From NCBI GenBank assembly GCA_028456385.1, contig JALNQF010000152.1, forward strand, positions 1 through 64,000: a stretch of 64,000 nucleotides of DNA, in the 5' to 3' direction. The DNA comes from Ophiosphaerella korrae. Taxonomy: Eukaryota; Ascomycota; Dothideomycetes; Pleosporales; Phaeosphaeriaceae. A program made the position numbers and the translations under genes. Shown here one piece after another: positions 11,880-23,787 of this stretch; position 1 is the first letter of the stretch; every line of letters starts with the position of its first letter. The notes under the pieces are model-generated. The model had not been told where the DNA came from. It did no database searches and saw only the letters and a list, made by a program, of their open reading frames with translations.

Positions 11880-14836
11880 ATGCCACCCAAGCTCGAGCTC
11901 AGCTCCTTTTGGCTGCCATGCTTCATCCTCCTCGTCTTCTGGGCTCGCCCTACAGCAGCTTTCGGTGCAGGAAACATTGCCAGCCTGAGTGCAATTGAAG
12001 GCCAGAACTGGCGCCATGGCGATATTGAGGACACACTTCTCACGCTTCTGATTTCCAGCAGGACTGGCAAGAAGTTCAGCAAGATGGACGTGAAGCGCGT
12101 CTACTTTGGCAACTGGCTGAGAGACTACTCGCAGGCCGTCGACGTAGGCACGGTTAAGATGGTCTCCGCGGAGGCCATCCGTATCCTCCTCTGGGTCCTT
12201 GGTTTCATGTCCTTCGGATACGGTACCAAGGAATTTGAAGTTACCCGCGACAGACTGGGTTGTTACAGACCAGAAGAGCACATTGATAACCCAAAAGACT
12301 ATGCTGACAACATCGACGCTCGCGACTACGACCGTCGTCTACGAGCCCCGGTTGATGAACGCCGCGAGCTTAGCGTGGACGAGCGAACCGGCCTCAAGAA
12401 CTACATCGCCTCAGAAGATTTGGGTATTACAACATCTGCTGGCATGGTCCGCAGCCTTCTCCGTCGATGTATTGACCTCGCCCGGAGTTCTGGTGGAAAG
12501 GGACCTAACTTCTATGAAGCTCTGCGCCTCCTCGGTACTGCAACTCACTGCTTGGAGGATTTCTCTGCTCATTCCAATTATACCGAGCTAGTGTTAATTG
12601 AGCTTGGAGAACGTGATATCTTCCCACATGTTGGCCAAAATGCACAATTCAACGTGCAAGATGCCCACAAGCAGGTGTACCCTATTGTGACTGGAACCTT
12701 TGGTGGAGTAGATTTCCTACACTCCGTCTGTGGTGAAATCTCTGACAAAGCTACCCAATCTGAATTGCAGGAGCTCGAAGGTGCCATTTCCGACGCTGAT
12801 AGGAAGAAGAATAAGAGTCAAATCAAAGACCTTCTCGATAAGCTGCCTGAGGGTATCTTTGGTGGCAAGGACCAGTCTGGGAAGGCTGAAGAGCTCCAGA
12901 ACAATTCAAATGCTGCCGCCATGGGCAATCTTCACGTCACCCCTAAGGAACCGGAAGCTTTCACTCAGCAACTGGGAGAGCTTGTAAAGCAAATATACCC
13001 CATCATGGAATTCCATGATGAAATCATGCAGTCTATAGCCGCCTTCATCGAGAACATACCCATCCTGCCAGAGCTCATTGAGCAGGTCCAGGAACAGGTT
13101 ACGATCTTCGTTTTCAGCCTGTTGGCCCCTTACATTCTTCCTATCCTCACTCAGGTCAAAACCGAGCTTGAGACTGGGTCAAGTGAGGTCATTGCAAGCT
13201 CGCGCGAGAAGCAACACATCGTATTCAATGATGACTACTGCACCGACCCAACCCACAGTATGCTTTCTAAGGACCACTTTTCCAATATTTTGAATGAGCC
13301 AGCGGGCCGAATCGCTTCTTCAGTCTTGTCCTGGGCGGTCCCACAAATTGTGCAGTGTTGGGATGGCCAGGCAGACCCCGAAGAGACCATCGACCGGATT
13401 ATTGATGGCGTGTTCCACCATCCTGCGTGTCGCCAAGGACGCGTTCGTGGCTCCGAACAATGCCGATCGATCATGTTCCAGACTGTTGAGCAGTGGTGGA
13501 GGGCACAGCCAGACCAAGATGATTTACGGCGCAAGTTGAGTCGTCGTGGTGTGCAGAATGGCGAAAATCATAAACCTGGCATGCATGACAAAGGGCATGG
13601 CTGTGGTAAACCCCTGGGCATGGCCAACGACTTTTCTGGTGTTGTTGGAGGACGCAGCGGTGGCAATCAGCAGGTCCAACAGGTTAGCGGCCATGCCGGA
13701 AGACTTGCAAGCGAGGCTGTTGGTGGTGGAGCACTCGGTGGGCTTGTCGGGGGTTTAGTTGGCGGTATTGGCAGCTCATTGCTCGGCGATGCTTTTGGCG
13801 GCGATGAGAAAAAATCCAGCAAGAAGGAGCGATACAATAATGATGGCTCATACACGCAGTCTTATCAGGAGACCGGCTATCATCAAGGATCTTCATATGA
13901 GGATTCAGGGCGACATGGCCAGGCCTCGTATGAACAAACCCAGTACCCCGGAGGTGGACGTCGCGAAGAATACTCTCATCGCGAACAGGACGGCCATGGA
14001 GGCTCTTACAGCTACCAGCAGAAGGTGGAAACTTCGAGCCACAGTGGGTCTGGAGGCTATGAGCGGAGTGAGCAGCACACATATCAAAGCGGTAACCAGT
14101 ATCGGTCAGAAATACAGCAGGAGGGCTTCGACCGCTCCGGTGAATATTATTCCGAGCATAAAGAGTACGTTTTATTTCTGGACAGTCACGATATATCGCT
14201 AACAACAACTAAAGACGACGCGGTAAGTCACCCAAGAAACATGACGACGACGACGACTCCGGCGACGAAGGAGACTCTTATGAAAAGCGTGCCAAGAAAG
14301 AACGCAAGAAGCGAGAAAAAGAAGAGAAAAAAAAGCATAAAGGACATGGTAATTACGACAATTCTCGCCACAGTGCTGACAGGCGTCGTTCAGGTTCTCG
14401 AGGATCAGACGAAAGGCGTAGATCTCGGTCAAGGTCGCGCGAGCAACAGCAACGTCGAAAGAAGAGTAAATCCAGGTCGAGATCGCGGGAGCAGCAGTAT
14501 CGCCGAAAAAAGAGCAAAAGCAGAAGCCCAAGCCCAAGGCGATCCTCTGGTCATGGAGCAAGCTACGGAGCAAATTACGGCGAAGAGAGACGTTACAGCG
14601 AAATGCCCGGAGGATTCGATCAAGAGGAGACAAGCGGATACCAACAACGGCAAACTCAGAGTTATGGTCGCCGTCGTGATGACGATGAAGAAGAATACGG
14701 TGAGAGAAGGCAACAGCAGTACGGCAGTCCGGATCAGTATGGTGGCTCGGGTCAGTATGGCCAGTACGGCAGCTCCTCGGGCGGATATGGTGACTCGAGC
14801 GGATACGGAGAAGATGGGTATCAGAGGCGTTATTGA
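11880..14836 (+). CDS. het-c: HET-C heterokaryon incompatibility protein
   Basis: Predicted 968 aa, exons 11880-14164 and 14215-14836. The N-terminus has a hydrophobic signal-like segment (about residues 9-30) and then the HET-C domain, with blocks such as FGAGNIASLSAIEGQNWRHG, VYFGNWLRDYSQAVDVG and THCLEDFSAHSNYTELVLIE, to about residue 580. A glycine-zipper-like stretch (LGGLVGGLVGGIGSSLLG, about 615-640) follows. The tail is rich in Gly/Tyr/Ser/Gln, then Lys-rich, then has RS repeats and ends with QYG motifs. The 50-nt intron (GTACGT, GCTAAC branch, AAAG acceptor) sets the tail frame: its product (RRGKSPKKHDDDDDS) is far more protein-like than the unspliced frame. In Neurospora, allelic differences in het-c trigger vegetative incompatibility between fused hyphae; the proteins act at the plasma membrane. 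Unspliced, the frame stays open to 14873 with a different tail. Confidence 0.92.
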
Positions 14837-15110
14837 GTTTAAATCTCGTTTGCCACTGGCCTGCCAGGCCTAAATCTGGCTTTGGGGACTCAGGTGACTT
14901 GGCTGACCGATGAAAATCACCCTTAAGTAGGATAGTTTCTCGAATAAAAATTGCAACGAATGGCATTTACCTTGTTCTGCAGATGTGTAAACGATCTAGA
15001 TCTGCTTCGAATTGTAGCTTTGAAAAACCTCAAAGGGCATATTGTTTGATGAAATGGCCAGGCTATGGATTCTTCCTTCTCCCCACCTCTATCAAAGATA
15101 CTGCCATTGA
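14837..15110. other. Short gap between convergent HET-C and SDR genes
   Basis: 274 bp, AT-richer than the flanking exons. It should hold both 3' ends. No motif noted. Confidence 0.5.
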
Positions 15111-16190
15111 TCAGTCTTTGTAAATCCTGACCTTATAATCATCTCTCCACCTATCTTCAATGATCACCAATTGCGTATCCTGTGTGCGTTTGAAATAACC
15201 CTCATGTCCATCCTCCTGTGTATAATCATCCTTGTCAATATCCTTGTATCCTTCTTTCGCAATGGATCTCGGCACAATCATCAAGCTCTTCCCTATTTAC
15301 TTGTCAGCACACATCAAAATTAAAACGTATGCAAATCAGATACACTAACCGTTCACCGACTTGTCACTCGCAATTCTCATCATACAGTTAGCAACATCTT
15401 CTTGCTCGCCGAACTCGATACCTCGGTCCACCAACCACTGTTCATATTCTTTTGTCCGAATCGCACTTTTGATCCAGCAAGGCGCAACATAGTTGATGCG
15501 AACCCCTTGTTCCCATGACGAGCGACGCGCAGTTCGCATGAATCCCCGCAAACCGTACTTGGTAGCTGTGTATTCCCAGTTGCCCTTTGAACCGATTAGC
15601 ACTTCGCTTCCTATATTGAATATGATAGCGGGAAGAATTACTGGAGAATCTATCCATCCTACCATGCTGCCAGTAATGATAAAGCAACGATCCCGATCAT
15701 CGGCCTCCTTTTGCTTTCGCCAGTAATGTACTGCCAGTTTCCATGTATAAAATGATCCACGTAAATTCACTTCGATTATGTTTAGATCAGGCTTTGTGGG
15801 CTCGCCATTAGGATCGTCAAGGTTCCAGAGACTGTCGCCCGAGCTACGGCTTATGCCTGCATTTGCTATGACAATGTCGATGGCGCCAAATTTTGTGAGC
15901 GCTGTATCAAACATTTGCTTCTGCTGCTCCCAGTCTCGAATATCGACTGAGACAAAGACGGTTCGGTCTTCGCCATATTTTTGGTTCAATTCGGAGGATA
16001 ACTCCTGACCGCGCCTGTTGATGTCTGCGATGGTGACAAAAGAGCCTGCTTCAGCTAAACGGCGGACGCATGTCTCACCCATGCCATTTGCTCCACCAGT
16101 AATAATGACCGACTTTCGTTTCAGTTTAGCTGGGTCAATGGGTATTGTGTGGTCCAGAGGACCGGCGTACTTATATTGAGGAATAGGCAT
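15111..16190 (-). CDS. Short-chain dehydrogenase/reductase (cluster gene)
   Basis: Predicted 340 aa, exons 16190-15350 and 15292-15111 on the minus strand. The 57-nt intron starts GTTAGT and ends AATAG; splicing replaces an immediate stop after SVNG with a 60-residue C-terminal tail. The Rossmann motif is TGGANGMGE (about 32-40), with NAGIS in the middle, a Ser in ITGSMVGW and the active-site pair Y-x3-K in EYTATKYG. This is a classical NAD(P)-dependent SDR. The extended C-terminus (SIAKEGYKDIDKDDY) is a pattern I recall from fungal SDRs that oxidise secondary alcohols. It diverges from the first Baeyer-Villiger monooxygenase across 555 bp, suggesting co-regulation. Proposed role: reversible alcohol/ketone conversion upstream of Baeyer-Villiger oxidation. 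The substrate cannot be read from sequence. Confidence 0.88.
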
Positions 16191-16745
16191 GGCTCAAAAT
16201 ATCTATCTGTAATTCTGGGTTTCTGCAGCCGGGTTTCAAAGGTTCTAAAGGCTAATATAATTGTCAGTCACGATATTTACCCAACGCTGGCTTCATTTCA
16301 ATGCTGAGAAATGCTGAGCCTTACCCCTCTTCGCATGTTCGATGATGAGGGGTACAGCCTGAGGATGCGCGCGGTAATCCCAAAACGGTGATGCCATCCT
16401 CGGCAACTAGCAACGGTTCCCGATTCAAGATGCCTACTGGAAGGCAAAGCGTTTTATTGCCGACACGACTAATGGTGGCTTTCCACGAAGACATGATGGG
16501 ACGATATAGCGGTTAATCACTGATCACAGAGTAAAACAGAGGTAATCTAATTTCGGCAGCTAGCAGGTTTTGTTCGTAATTCTGGCGCTCAACCTAAGTC
16601 GGTAACCTCGTGCGGCACCAAACGTATCTCCGCTAGCTGCATGTAACGAATTTTGAGATACAAAGTGTGTGTCGCTTGACGTTTTTGATCTGTCAATACT
16701 TGGTCTTTTGTGATACCCATTGTGCGCGTTTGTCTATCTGCCATT
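16191..16745. promoter_or_regulatory. Divergent promoter, SDR and BVMO 1
   Basis: 555 bp between the two start codons. Several CGG/CCG triplets are present (for example in AAACGGTGAT, ATTTCGGCAG and AAGTCGGTAACC), compatible with Zn2Cys6 binding, but no perfect inverted pair is found here. Confidence 0.45.
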
Positions 16746-18728
16746 ATGACTGTCTTTCTCGACACCCTTTCCACCAGCACTGGTCCCAGCCACCCATATG
16801 CCGAATCACCTATAACGGAAGGCGAGATTCCAAAAATCAGCGATGCGAAACCATCGAAACCAGTCATCAATGGCGTTCAAACAGATGGAGCACGCACCAA
16901 CGGCACTATAGATGGCTACCATGCCGTTCAAGATCCATTCCAGCTGGCGTCCGAATATGGATACACGCCACGAAGGCTCAAGGTCTTCACTATTGGTGCT
17001 GGCTTCTCTGGTCTATTGATGGCCCACAAATTCCAACACCGCTTTCCTGAAATGAAGGATATTGTCGACCATACCATCTTCGAAGCGCATCACGAAGTTG
17101 GTGGTACATGGCTTGTCAACAACTATCCTGGGGTCCAATGCGATGTACCTGCACACATTTACGCATTTCCGTTTGACCCTAATCCGGACTGGACAAGGTT
17201 TTACGCAAGCGGGGCTGAGATTCTAGAGTACTTTAAGAAGACAGTGCGGAAATGGAATCTGGATCGCGACTTACAACTAAACACAAAAGTCGTTGGCACA
17301 CAATGGCATGAGGTGGAGGGTATGTGGGAGGTGGAAGTGGAGAACACAAGGACACAAGAGCGTAGAAAAGAATGGTGCCATGTATTAATTTCTGGTCAAG
17401 GTGTGCTTGTGTAAGTACTGCGTTCTCTGGTTCGCGCACACTGCTAACAGTCGGTAGGCATGAAAATTGGCCCAAATTTCCAGGGTTTGAAAGCTTCAAA
17501 GGTCACATAACGCACTCTGCCCGATGGGATCACGAGTTTGACTACTCAAATAAACGCATCGCAGTGATTGGCAATGGCTCATCAGGAATTCAAATTGTGC
17601 CTCAAATGGCAAAACTTCCTGGAACCACTGTACAGAATTTCATCAGAAGTGGTGCATGGGTATACTATCGTGCACCTCCATCGAAGCACATGGGACGTGA
17701 GGTTGATGATCCGAATCCAGCATATACCGAAGCAGAGAGGCTACAATTCCAGGACCCGGAACGCCATCAACAATATCGAAAAGGGATCGTATCGCGAACG
17801 AACAAGTCTTTCTATATTTTCATGCGAGGTGAGAACAATAAGGCTGGCATGAAAGCCGCGTCCGAACAGATGGCGAAGAAGCTTGGTCACGATGAGAGGC
17901 TATGCGAAATGTTAATCCCAAAGTGGGAGCTTGGCTGTAGAAGAATAACGCCGGGGCCTGGCTATCTCGAATCATTTTTAAGGGATAATTGCCATTGTAC
18001 CAATAGTGCAATTACTGGTATCACAGCGAACGGTATCCGAACTGCGGATGGAAAAGTCTTTGAGTGCGATGTTAGTAAGTATCTCTTAACACCCACTTAG
18101 TCGAAGCAGAAAAATTAACCTCTATCAAGTCGTTTGTGCGACTGGATTCGATGTTTCTCATCGTCCCCGATACCCCATGATTGGGCAGAGTGGCATCAAT
18201 CTGCGAGAAAAGTGGGCAGGGGACCCGGAGTCATATATCTCAGTCATGACCCCCGATTTCCCCAACTACTTTATGATGATGGGCCCAAATTGCCTTGGTG
18301 GCCATGGTTCGCTCGTTGAATCCCTCAATTGGACTGGCGACTGGTTCGTCAAGTGGATTAAAAAGATTGCCCACGAAGACATCAAACATGTCACGCCAAA
18401 GCGAGAGAAAGTAGACGCTTTCATGCGATACCAGGATGAAGTGCATAAGTCTTTGGTTTGGTCTGGCGGGTGTTCATCCTGGTACAAGCGAGGGCGTGTT
18501 GATGGCAGGGTAACCGCCCTCTTTGGTGGCTCTGCCCAGCTCTTCAACAGGATGCTTGGTGATATACGTGGGGAGGATTTTGAGATCACATATAGAACAT
18601 CGAATCCTTGGAGGTTCATGGGCAACGGTTTCACCGAGTTTGAAATGAAAGACGAGAGCGATCTATCGTGGTATGTCGAAATCGCTGAGGAGGCACAAAA
18701 TAAAGGACCGAAAAACCCGTCTTCATGA
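16746..18728 (+). CDS. Type I Baeyer-Villiger monooxygenase 1
   Basis: Predicted 626 aa, exons 16746-17410, 17458-18074 and 18130-18728. Introns are 47 and 55 nt (donors GTAAGT, acceptors GTAG and CAAG). The junctions restore V-HENWPKFPGF and DVIVCATGFDVSHRP. The FAD-binding GAGFSG is at residues 84-89. The BVMO fingerprint FxGxxxHxxxW(P/D) is present as FKGHITHSARWD (235-246). The NADPH site is GNGSSG (260-265), and ATGFD follows near the C-terminal third. A leader of about 75 aa precedes the first Rossmann fold, as in the longer 4-hydroxyacetophenone monooxygenase-like group. The enzyme should insert one oxygen of O2 next to a carbonyl, giving an ester or lactone at the cost of NADPH. It pairs divergently with the SDR and tail-to-tail with the regulator. 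Confidence 0.92.
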
Positions 18729-18953
18729 ATGTAACGAACTGACAGAGGTTGCTGAGTACGATATATATCATAGCATGACTAGGGATACCGCTTAACTTGT
18801 AGAAAAGTATTCATAACTGGATTAAAGATATACATGCCGAACTCCTTTTCAGTGTATAGCATCAAGTGCCCAATCTTTAGACCCATTTCAATGACACCAA
18901 TTCTTAGTAATTTCGCGCTACACATGTTGTGGCGTTTGTAACGCCATAATTAT
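18729..18953. other. 3' gap between convergent BVMO 1 and regulator
   Basis: 225 bp of AT-rich DNA, with no gene. It should contain both polyadenylation regions. Confidence 0.5.
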
Positions 18954-21249
18954 TCATGTTGTGTCAAATATCATATCTGAAAATCCCGGGGTGTAATCGG
19001 TAAAAGGATCGAAAAGATCTTGATATTGTGCAAGCAAAGTGTCGTGAAAGAGCTCATTGTTGGGTGAAGGAAACCCTCTTGTAGCAGTGCCGAGCTCTCG
19101 TCCCGATATGAGACTCTCAGCGATGCCTCCAGTCAACTTGGAGACGAATGGAAAGAATCGCATCCAGTCGAAGCCATCGTATGCATGATGGCTGACACTA
19201 TTGGATAAGCTGGTTGAAGATTGACCAGACGCTCGTACTGCGCTTGGTGCACTGCCGCAGTTTTCAAGGGTTCCACTGTCCAGATTCGTGACGGTAAATG
19301 GCTCTGGCCTTCGTAACCGCTCGAACCCTTGTGCAACGACATTAGCAGAAGCCCACATCTTCTGCAATTCTTTTACTTCAATTTCAAGAATATCTAGGTC
19401 CTCATTAGCAGCTTTGCTAAGATGTTGAATTCGGCAAGCTTGTAGTAGTGCGATAAATGCTGTACCCACATGCCAGCAAGTTATTGCCATAAGGAAGCGA
19501 GAGTTTCCCCTGGCAAGAATGTCTCGCAGAATGCGGGCTGTACATGACGCGGCTAGAATAGCGGGTGGCAATGCTTGCGGGAGTTGACCTCCAGATCGTT
19601 TCAGATGTAGAATTATAATTGTTGTTAGGTAGAAAAGATGAAGTTGATGTACATCACGATCGAATGTCTCTGTGTGTGCCGTATCAATCGGTAAGCGCAG
19701 GCGTGCCGGTAACGAATGGACCCAAGTAACTGAAAACAGTAGTCAAATTAGCGAATGATAATCAAGCATCACATAGCGGCTTCTCATGAAGTTCATATAG
19801 GCACTGGATGACTCGTAAACACACGTACCCAGTTCCTCGCGTAGCTCCGTTGGCAACGGCCCAGAATTTTCACTCGATTTGAGGAGTACCTTGGCAATGC
19901 GCCCGATAATAGCACATAGCCGGACCCAGTATATAAAAATATTGCCATGATGTTGACTCTGCGGGTCTAACGGAAAGTCCTCTAAGGTAGGTTTTGGAAT
20001 ACTGCAATCGTTCGGATCGATGATGACTGGCTTGCTTTGGCAGAGAGATGTAAGTCTTTCGCGAGCCTGTTTTGGGTTAACACATGTAATGGCAACCAGA
20101 CACATAAAAATTATAGCTAAACTGGTGTTTTGGAACTATTTATCAAATGCAAACTGAAAGGTTCATGTGACTTACAAAAGCTGTCCACCAGATCCTTCTT
20201 CGTAGCCTAAGGTCGATATGCTCTCTATTAGAACCACCAAGCGCTGGCTCTCTGTGAATATTCATCTGTTGGGCATGTCTGATAATAACCGAAGTCCACC
20301 ACCAACTGCTGTGTCGGTGAACTCTACTGGGGGCCTGTGGTGCCCACCAGTAGAACAAGCATAAAGCTCTAAGAGAAATTGTCTCATCCGCTTCTTCATC
20401 TTCGTAAAAGATCATTCTTGCTCGTTTATAGTAAACTTCTGGCCCATCATGAGGCAATAACGGTGGCTGTATATGGCTGCTCGCTAGCGCAAGTGAATTT
20501 GCCAGCAGTGGAGATCTTGCAACATCGTTTGATAATGTACTACGATCTAGAACTGGACACCAAGGATAGCAGTATTTGAAGTAAGTTTCCGTAAATATCT
20601 GCTCTAGGTCTGGGCGGAGATAGGATGCGTAGCGATGCTCTAGTTGCGCTACTAGTGCCTGGTTGTCTGCATCAAGCTGATTTTCTTGAGCATAAACCTG
20701 CAAGAAGCCTGTGTCCACGTCTCCGTTCTGTGTGGGTGCCGTTTCTGCGGGGCTTCCACCAATTTGTTGCCGTTGGAATGCTGGTGACTCGACGCGATTG
20801 TTTCTTGGCTGGAGGACATTGTGCGGAGATGCATTTGGCCTTTTTTGAAAGCCACCCAATGATGAGGGAGAAAATTGAGTCATGATTGACACATCTCTAG
20901 TTGCTGGGAGAGACAGCGTAGGACTTTCTGTGAACGCCTGGAACTGTGCATCTGCAGCTAACAGCGCATCTACTCCCTTTGACATGCCTTCAGTTCCTGG
21001 CTCAACCTGGGAGCTGTGCCCATGTTCACGCACTTTCCCCCTCTTCTCTCTCTTCGAAAGGCGGATATGGCACTCTCTTCCGGCTGTTGAGCAGTTCTTG
21101 CATTCAGATCTGCCATTGTTCCTCTGCTGTTGTAAGTCGCATTTAACCTTCTTTGAATGACATAACAGGCAAACCACATCTGCCCTTCTTCGCTTTGGAA
21201 GAGAAGTAGAGTAATGCCGCCAGTTTTCCGATGTTGCCCTGTCCGACAT
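18954..21249 (-). CDS. Zn2Cys6 transcription factor (cluster regulator candidate)
   Basis: Predicted 695 aa, exons 21249-20176, 20066-19829 and 19729-18954 on the minus strand. I start at the Met 26 residues before the first zinc-binding Cys; the frame is open further upstream, but that part is not typical of the family. The binuclear cluster is C-x2-C-x6-C-x12-C-x2-C-x6-C (residues 27-58), preceded by a basic KRRR. A fungal-specific transcription factor domain spans about 245-560. Introns of 109 and 99 nt are set by family blocks: RRRIWWTAF joins ARERLTSLCQSKPVIIDP, and REELV joins TWVHSLPARLRL. Such proteins bind CGG repeats as dimers and are often activated by a pathway substrate. Its place among the cluster genes makes it the likely local regulator. 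Confidence 0.9.
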
Positions 21250-21624
21250 GCAAGCTGAGGTGGGTGAGGGGTTTTGCAGACGGCAAGCAGCACTGAGCTT
21301 GGAAAAGGTCCGATTAACTATAGCTTGACGTGCATGATCTAGCCAAGTTGGGACCAAACGGTCATATCCTCCTGCTCTTAATTTTTGAGCGAATTTCCTC
21401 CAACCACTAACCTTAATTCCCTTTCTCTCAATTCTATATGCAGACTGCCAAGCCGTAATAGCAGGCCAGAAGGCAGTGTAGATCACGACAAAACACTAGT
21501 ATACTTAGTCATATGTCACGCATGACTAATCTATACATTGAGCGCGCATAGTAGCAAAAATTCACTACAAATACATTCCTAGTATCAAATTTATGTCCGA
21601 TGATTCAAGTCCGTATTTGCTCTT
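21250..21624. other. Promoter region of the Zn2Cys6 regulator
   Basis: 375 bp between the MFS stop codon and the chosen start of the regulator. An open frame in phase with the regulator runs back to 21486, so the true start could lie upstream. Otherwise nothing recognised. Confidence 0.4.
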
Positions 21625-23320
21625 TCAAAGGATGTACCGGAATTGAGGATTCTTCTTATCTGTCAAATCATCCTCATACGCATGTTCAAAGCCTTCGAGA
21701 ACACCTGTCTTGTCCCTCTTTTTATTGACAGACAGGCACCAGAAACGGTACACGAGGGCCAGTAGGCCTGCAATAACTGCAGTCGCAAATGTGACAATGA
21801 AACCTGGAGCATACCGAGGCGCATCTTGCGGCTTGAAAACCAGAGGTCCTACAAAGTTACCTAAACAGTAACCAATGTAGATTCCAGAGGATGTAACTGT
21901 CCTCTTGGTATAACCAGCCGTGTTTGCAAGCCCCAGGCCCATCAGTACGGCATAACCTCCACCGACTGATGGCAAGATGATACAAGCAAACAACAACGCA
22001 CCGTTTTGACTTCTTGGAAGAAGCCATAGCAATAGGGCTGCCAGAGTCGTGCCCATTTGGCAAACGAATATCATATAGGATCGGAGACCAGACCACTTAT
22101 AACATATCCAAGGAACAAGGAGCTGCACGGTACCAGCATAGGCGCCCATCGGCATAACCAGTAAAAGAGAGTTCAATGTAGTGAACCCAAAGGAATTGAT
22201 GATGATAGGCACGAAAGTAGAGATCGGACCATTGGCAATCATCGATAAGAAAGCGATGGCAAACATAAGCCAGAACTTCTCATCCATAAGAAGCTCTAGA
22301 ACTTGGGCCTTCTTGAAGTGCATATTTCGTATACCGGAATTGTTTGACCGGAGGCGTGCAACAGAGATGAATCGTTGCCTCTCGTTGAAGCCACGAGCAC
22401 GGACTGGGTCTGGAGGCAACAGCCACCATAAAGCGACACCCCAAACAATAGTAAGGGCACCAGCAAAGATGTACATGTACTTCCATGGCTTCAAAGGGCC
22501 TCGAGCTTGGCCAAGGCCGTAGTTAATAAGAGGTGAAAAAATTGAGACATAGCCAGTGCAAGAATACCAAATACTATCCACAGTTAGCTTTACAGAAGAT
22601 TGATAATCGTGACATAGCATCAAGCTTACCCCATCCTAAATGCCTGCTCATTCTTCTTATAGAAGGAGCCAACAATAACCATGAACATGGGGCTAATGCC
22701 GGACTCGAGAAGACCAAGGAAGAAGCGCTGTGCGTACAAGTCCTTAAAGTCCCGGCAAGCAACAGTAAGAACAAGACATATACCCCAGATAGTTACAATG
22801 CCAGAAGCAACCCGTTCGATGGGAAACCTCTGTGCGAGATACATGGCAGGATAAGCTCCAACAATGAACCCAAGATAAAATATAGCTGCACTCATCGAGT
22901 AACGATCACCTTTGCGGAGATGCAGGTCGTCGCGGAGGCCAAATAAAGCCTTGTACAATGTTAGCTAAGATGTTGATAACATGGCGAGAGCATAAGGCCC
23001 ACTTACGGCCTGAGAAAGCATGGCCTTGTCGTAGTATTGCAGGCCATAAGTGATGCAGAGAATAGGCATGAGGCGTAAGTCGATTTTCCTCCGCACTTGG
23101 GTCTCTTCCTTGTCAGTCCATGTTTGCTCTCCTGAATAGCCGGCAAGCACTGCAATACATTAGACTTTGTTCCACACAAACCTTGAGTACAACACTAGCC
23201 TCTGACAGCCTCATCGCCGTGTATGGTATCGATGGGTTTGAGTTCCTTGCCATCATCCAAATCACTGCTAGGAGGTGCACTTTCATGGTAGATCTCCTGG
23301 GTCTTCTCTGCGTTCGTCAT
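21625..23320 (-). CDS. MFS transporter, anion:cation symporter (ACS) family
   Basis: Predicted 510 aa, exons 23320-23200, 23149-23007, 22949-22630 and 22573-21625 on the minus strand. The layout is typical of fungal allantoate/nicotinate-permease relatives: a short soluble N-terminus, the block RRKIDLRLMPILCITYGLQYYDKA, about 12 hydrophobic segments, IWYSCTGY after helix 4 or 5, and GIYIGYCLGNFVGP in the C-terminal half. Intron phases fit only if the first intron begins with GC (GCTAGT) and ends GCAG; the others are GT-AG. ACS members import organic acid anions with protons, so uptake of a carboxylate or lactone-derived acid is plausible. It is divergent from the lactonase and tandem with the regulator. 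Confidence 0.9.
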
Positions 23321-23787
23321 GATGAACAACAGTGGTGGTGACGAAATCCGAAGGATTTCTTGTCTCGAGACACAGGACTGGGAGATTGACAGGCATGAGC
23401 CTTAAGTATAGTTGTCCCAAGCCACCAGTATATAGTCGCAACACACAGCGGTCCAACAAACGCCATTTTGTGGAGAAGGCGGGTACCCCGGGCAACGAAA
23501 TTTGCAAATGGAGGAAGCTCCAGACGGTGAATATTTCCTAAAACGAATAGGGCCTTTCGTAAGGGTTCCGGCTAGTTCCTACGGCCAGCCGGCAGATGAT
23601 GTGGTAATAGCGAAATGACTTGGCAGTCCGCTAGGTAAACCACATTCGGCCTCGGTTGACAACCGAGGCCGGGTCCCACTTACGCCGTCCCGTGCGTCGC
23701 CTATCTCTCTTGCCCCTGTGCTTCACCAGTGGTCTTCGCGCGGTTGATCAACACTTCCTAGTAGATCACAACCATCTCCAGATCATC
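23321..23787. promoter_or_regulatory. Divergent promoter, MFS transporter and lactonase
   Basis: 467 bp between the start codons. It holds the perfect palindrome at 23647-23671 and a second CCGGCT/AGCCGG inverted pair at 23568-23592. Confidence 0.6.
23647..23671. promoter_or_regulatory. Perfect 11-bp palindrome, candidate Zn2Cys6 operator
   Basis: The left arm CGGCCTCGGTT (23647-23657) and its exact reverse complement (23661-23671) are separated by GAC. The inner part is CGG-N7-CCG. It lies about 117 bp before the lactonase ATG and about 327 bp before the transporter ATG. Confidence 0.55.

Noticed and set aside
13684..14208. 174-codon minus-strand frame
   Set aside because: Antisense of the HET-C coding exon; no recognisable domain.
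14165..14873. Unspliced 997-aa version as the main HET-C product
   Set aside because: The spliced frame gives an RS-rich and QYG-rich tail with balanced composition and has consensus splice signals; the unspliced version is kept only as a possible isoform.
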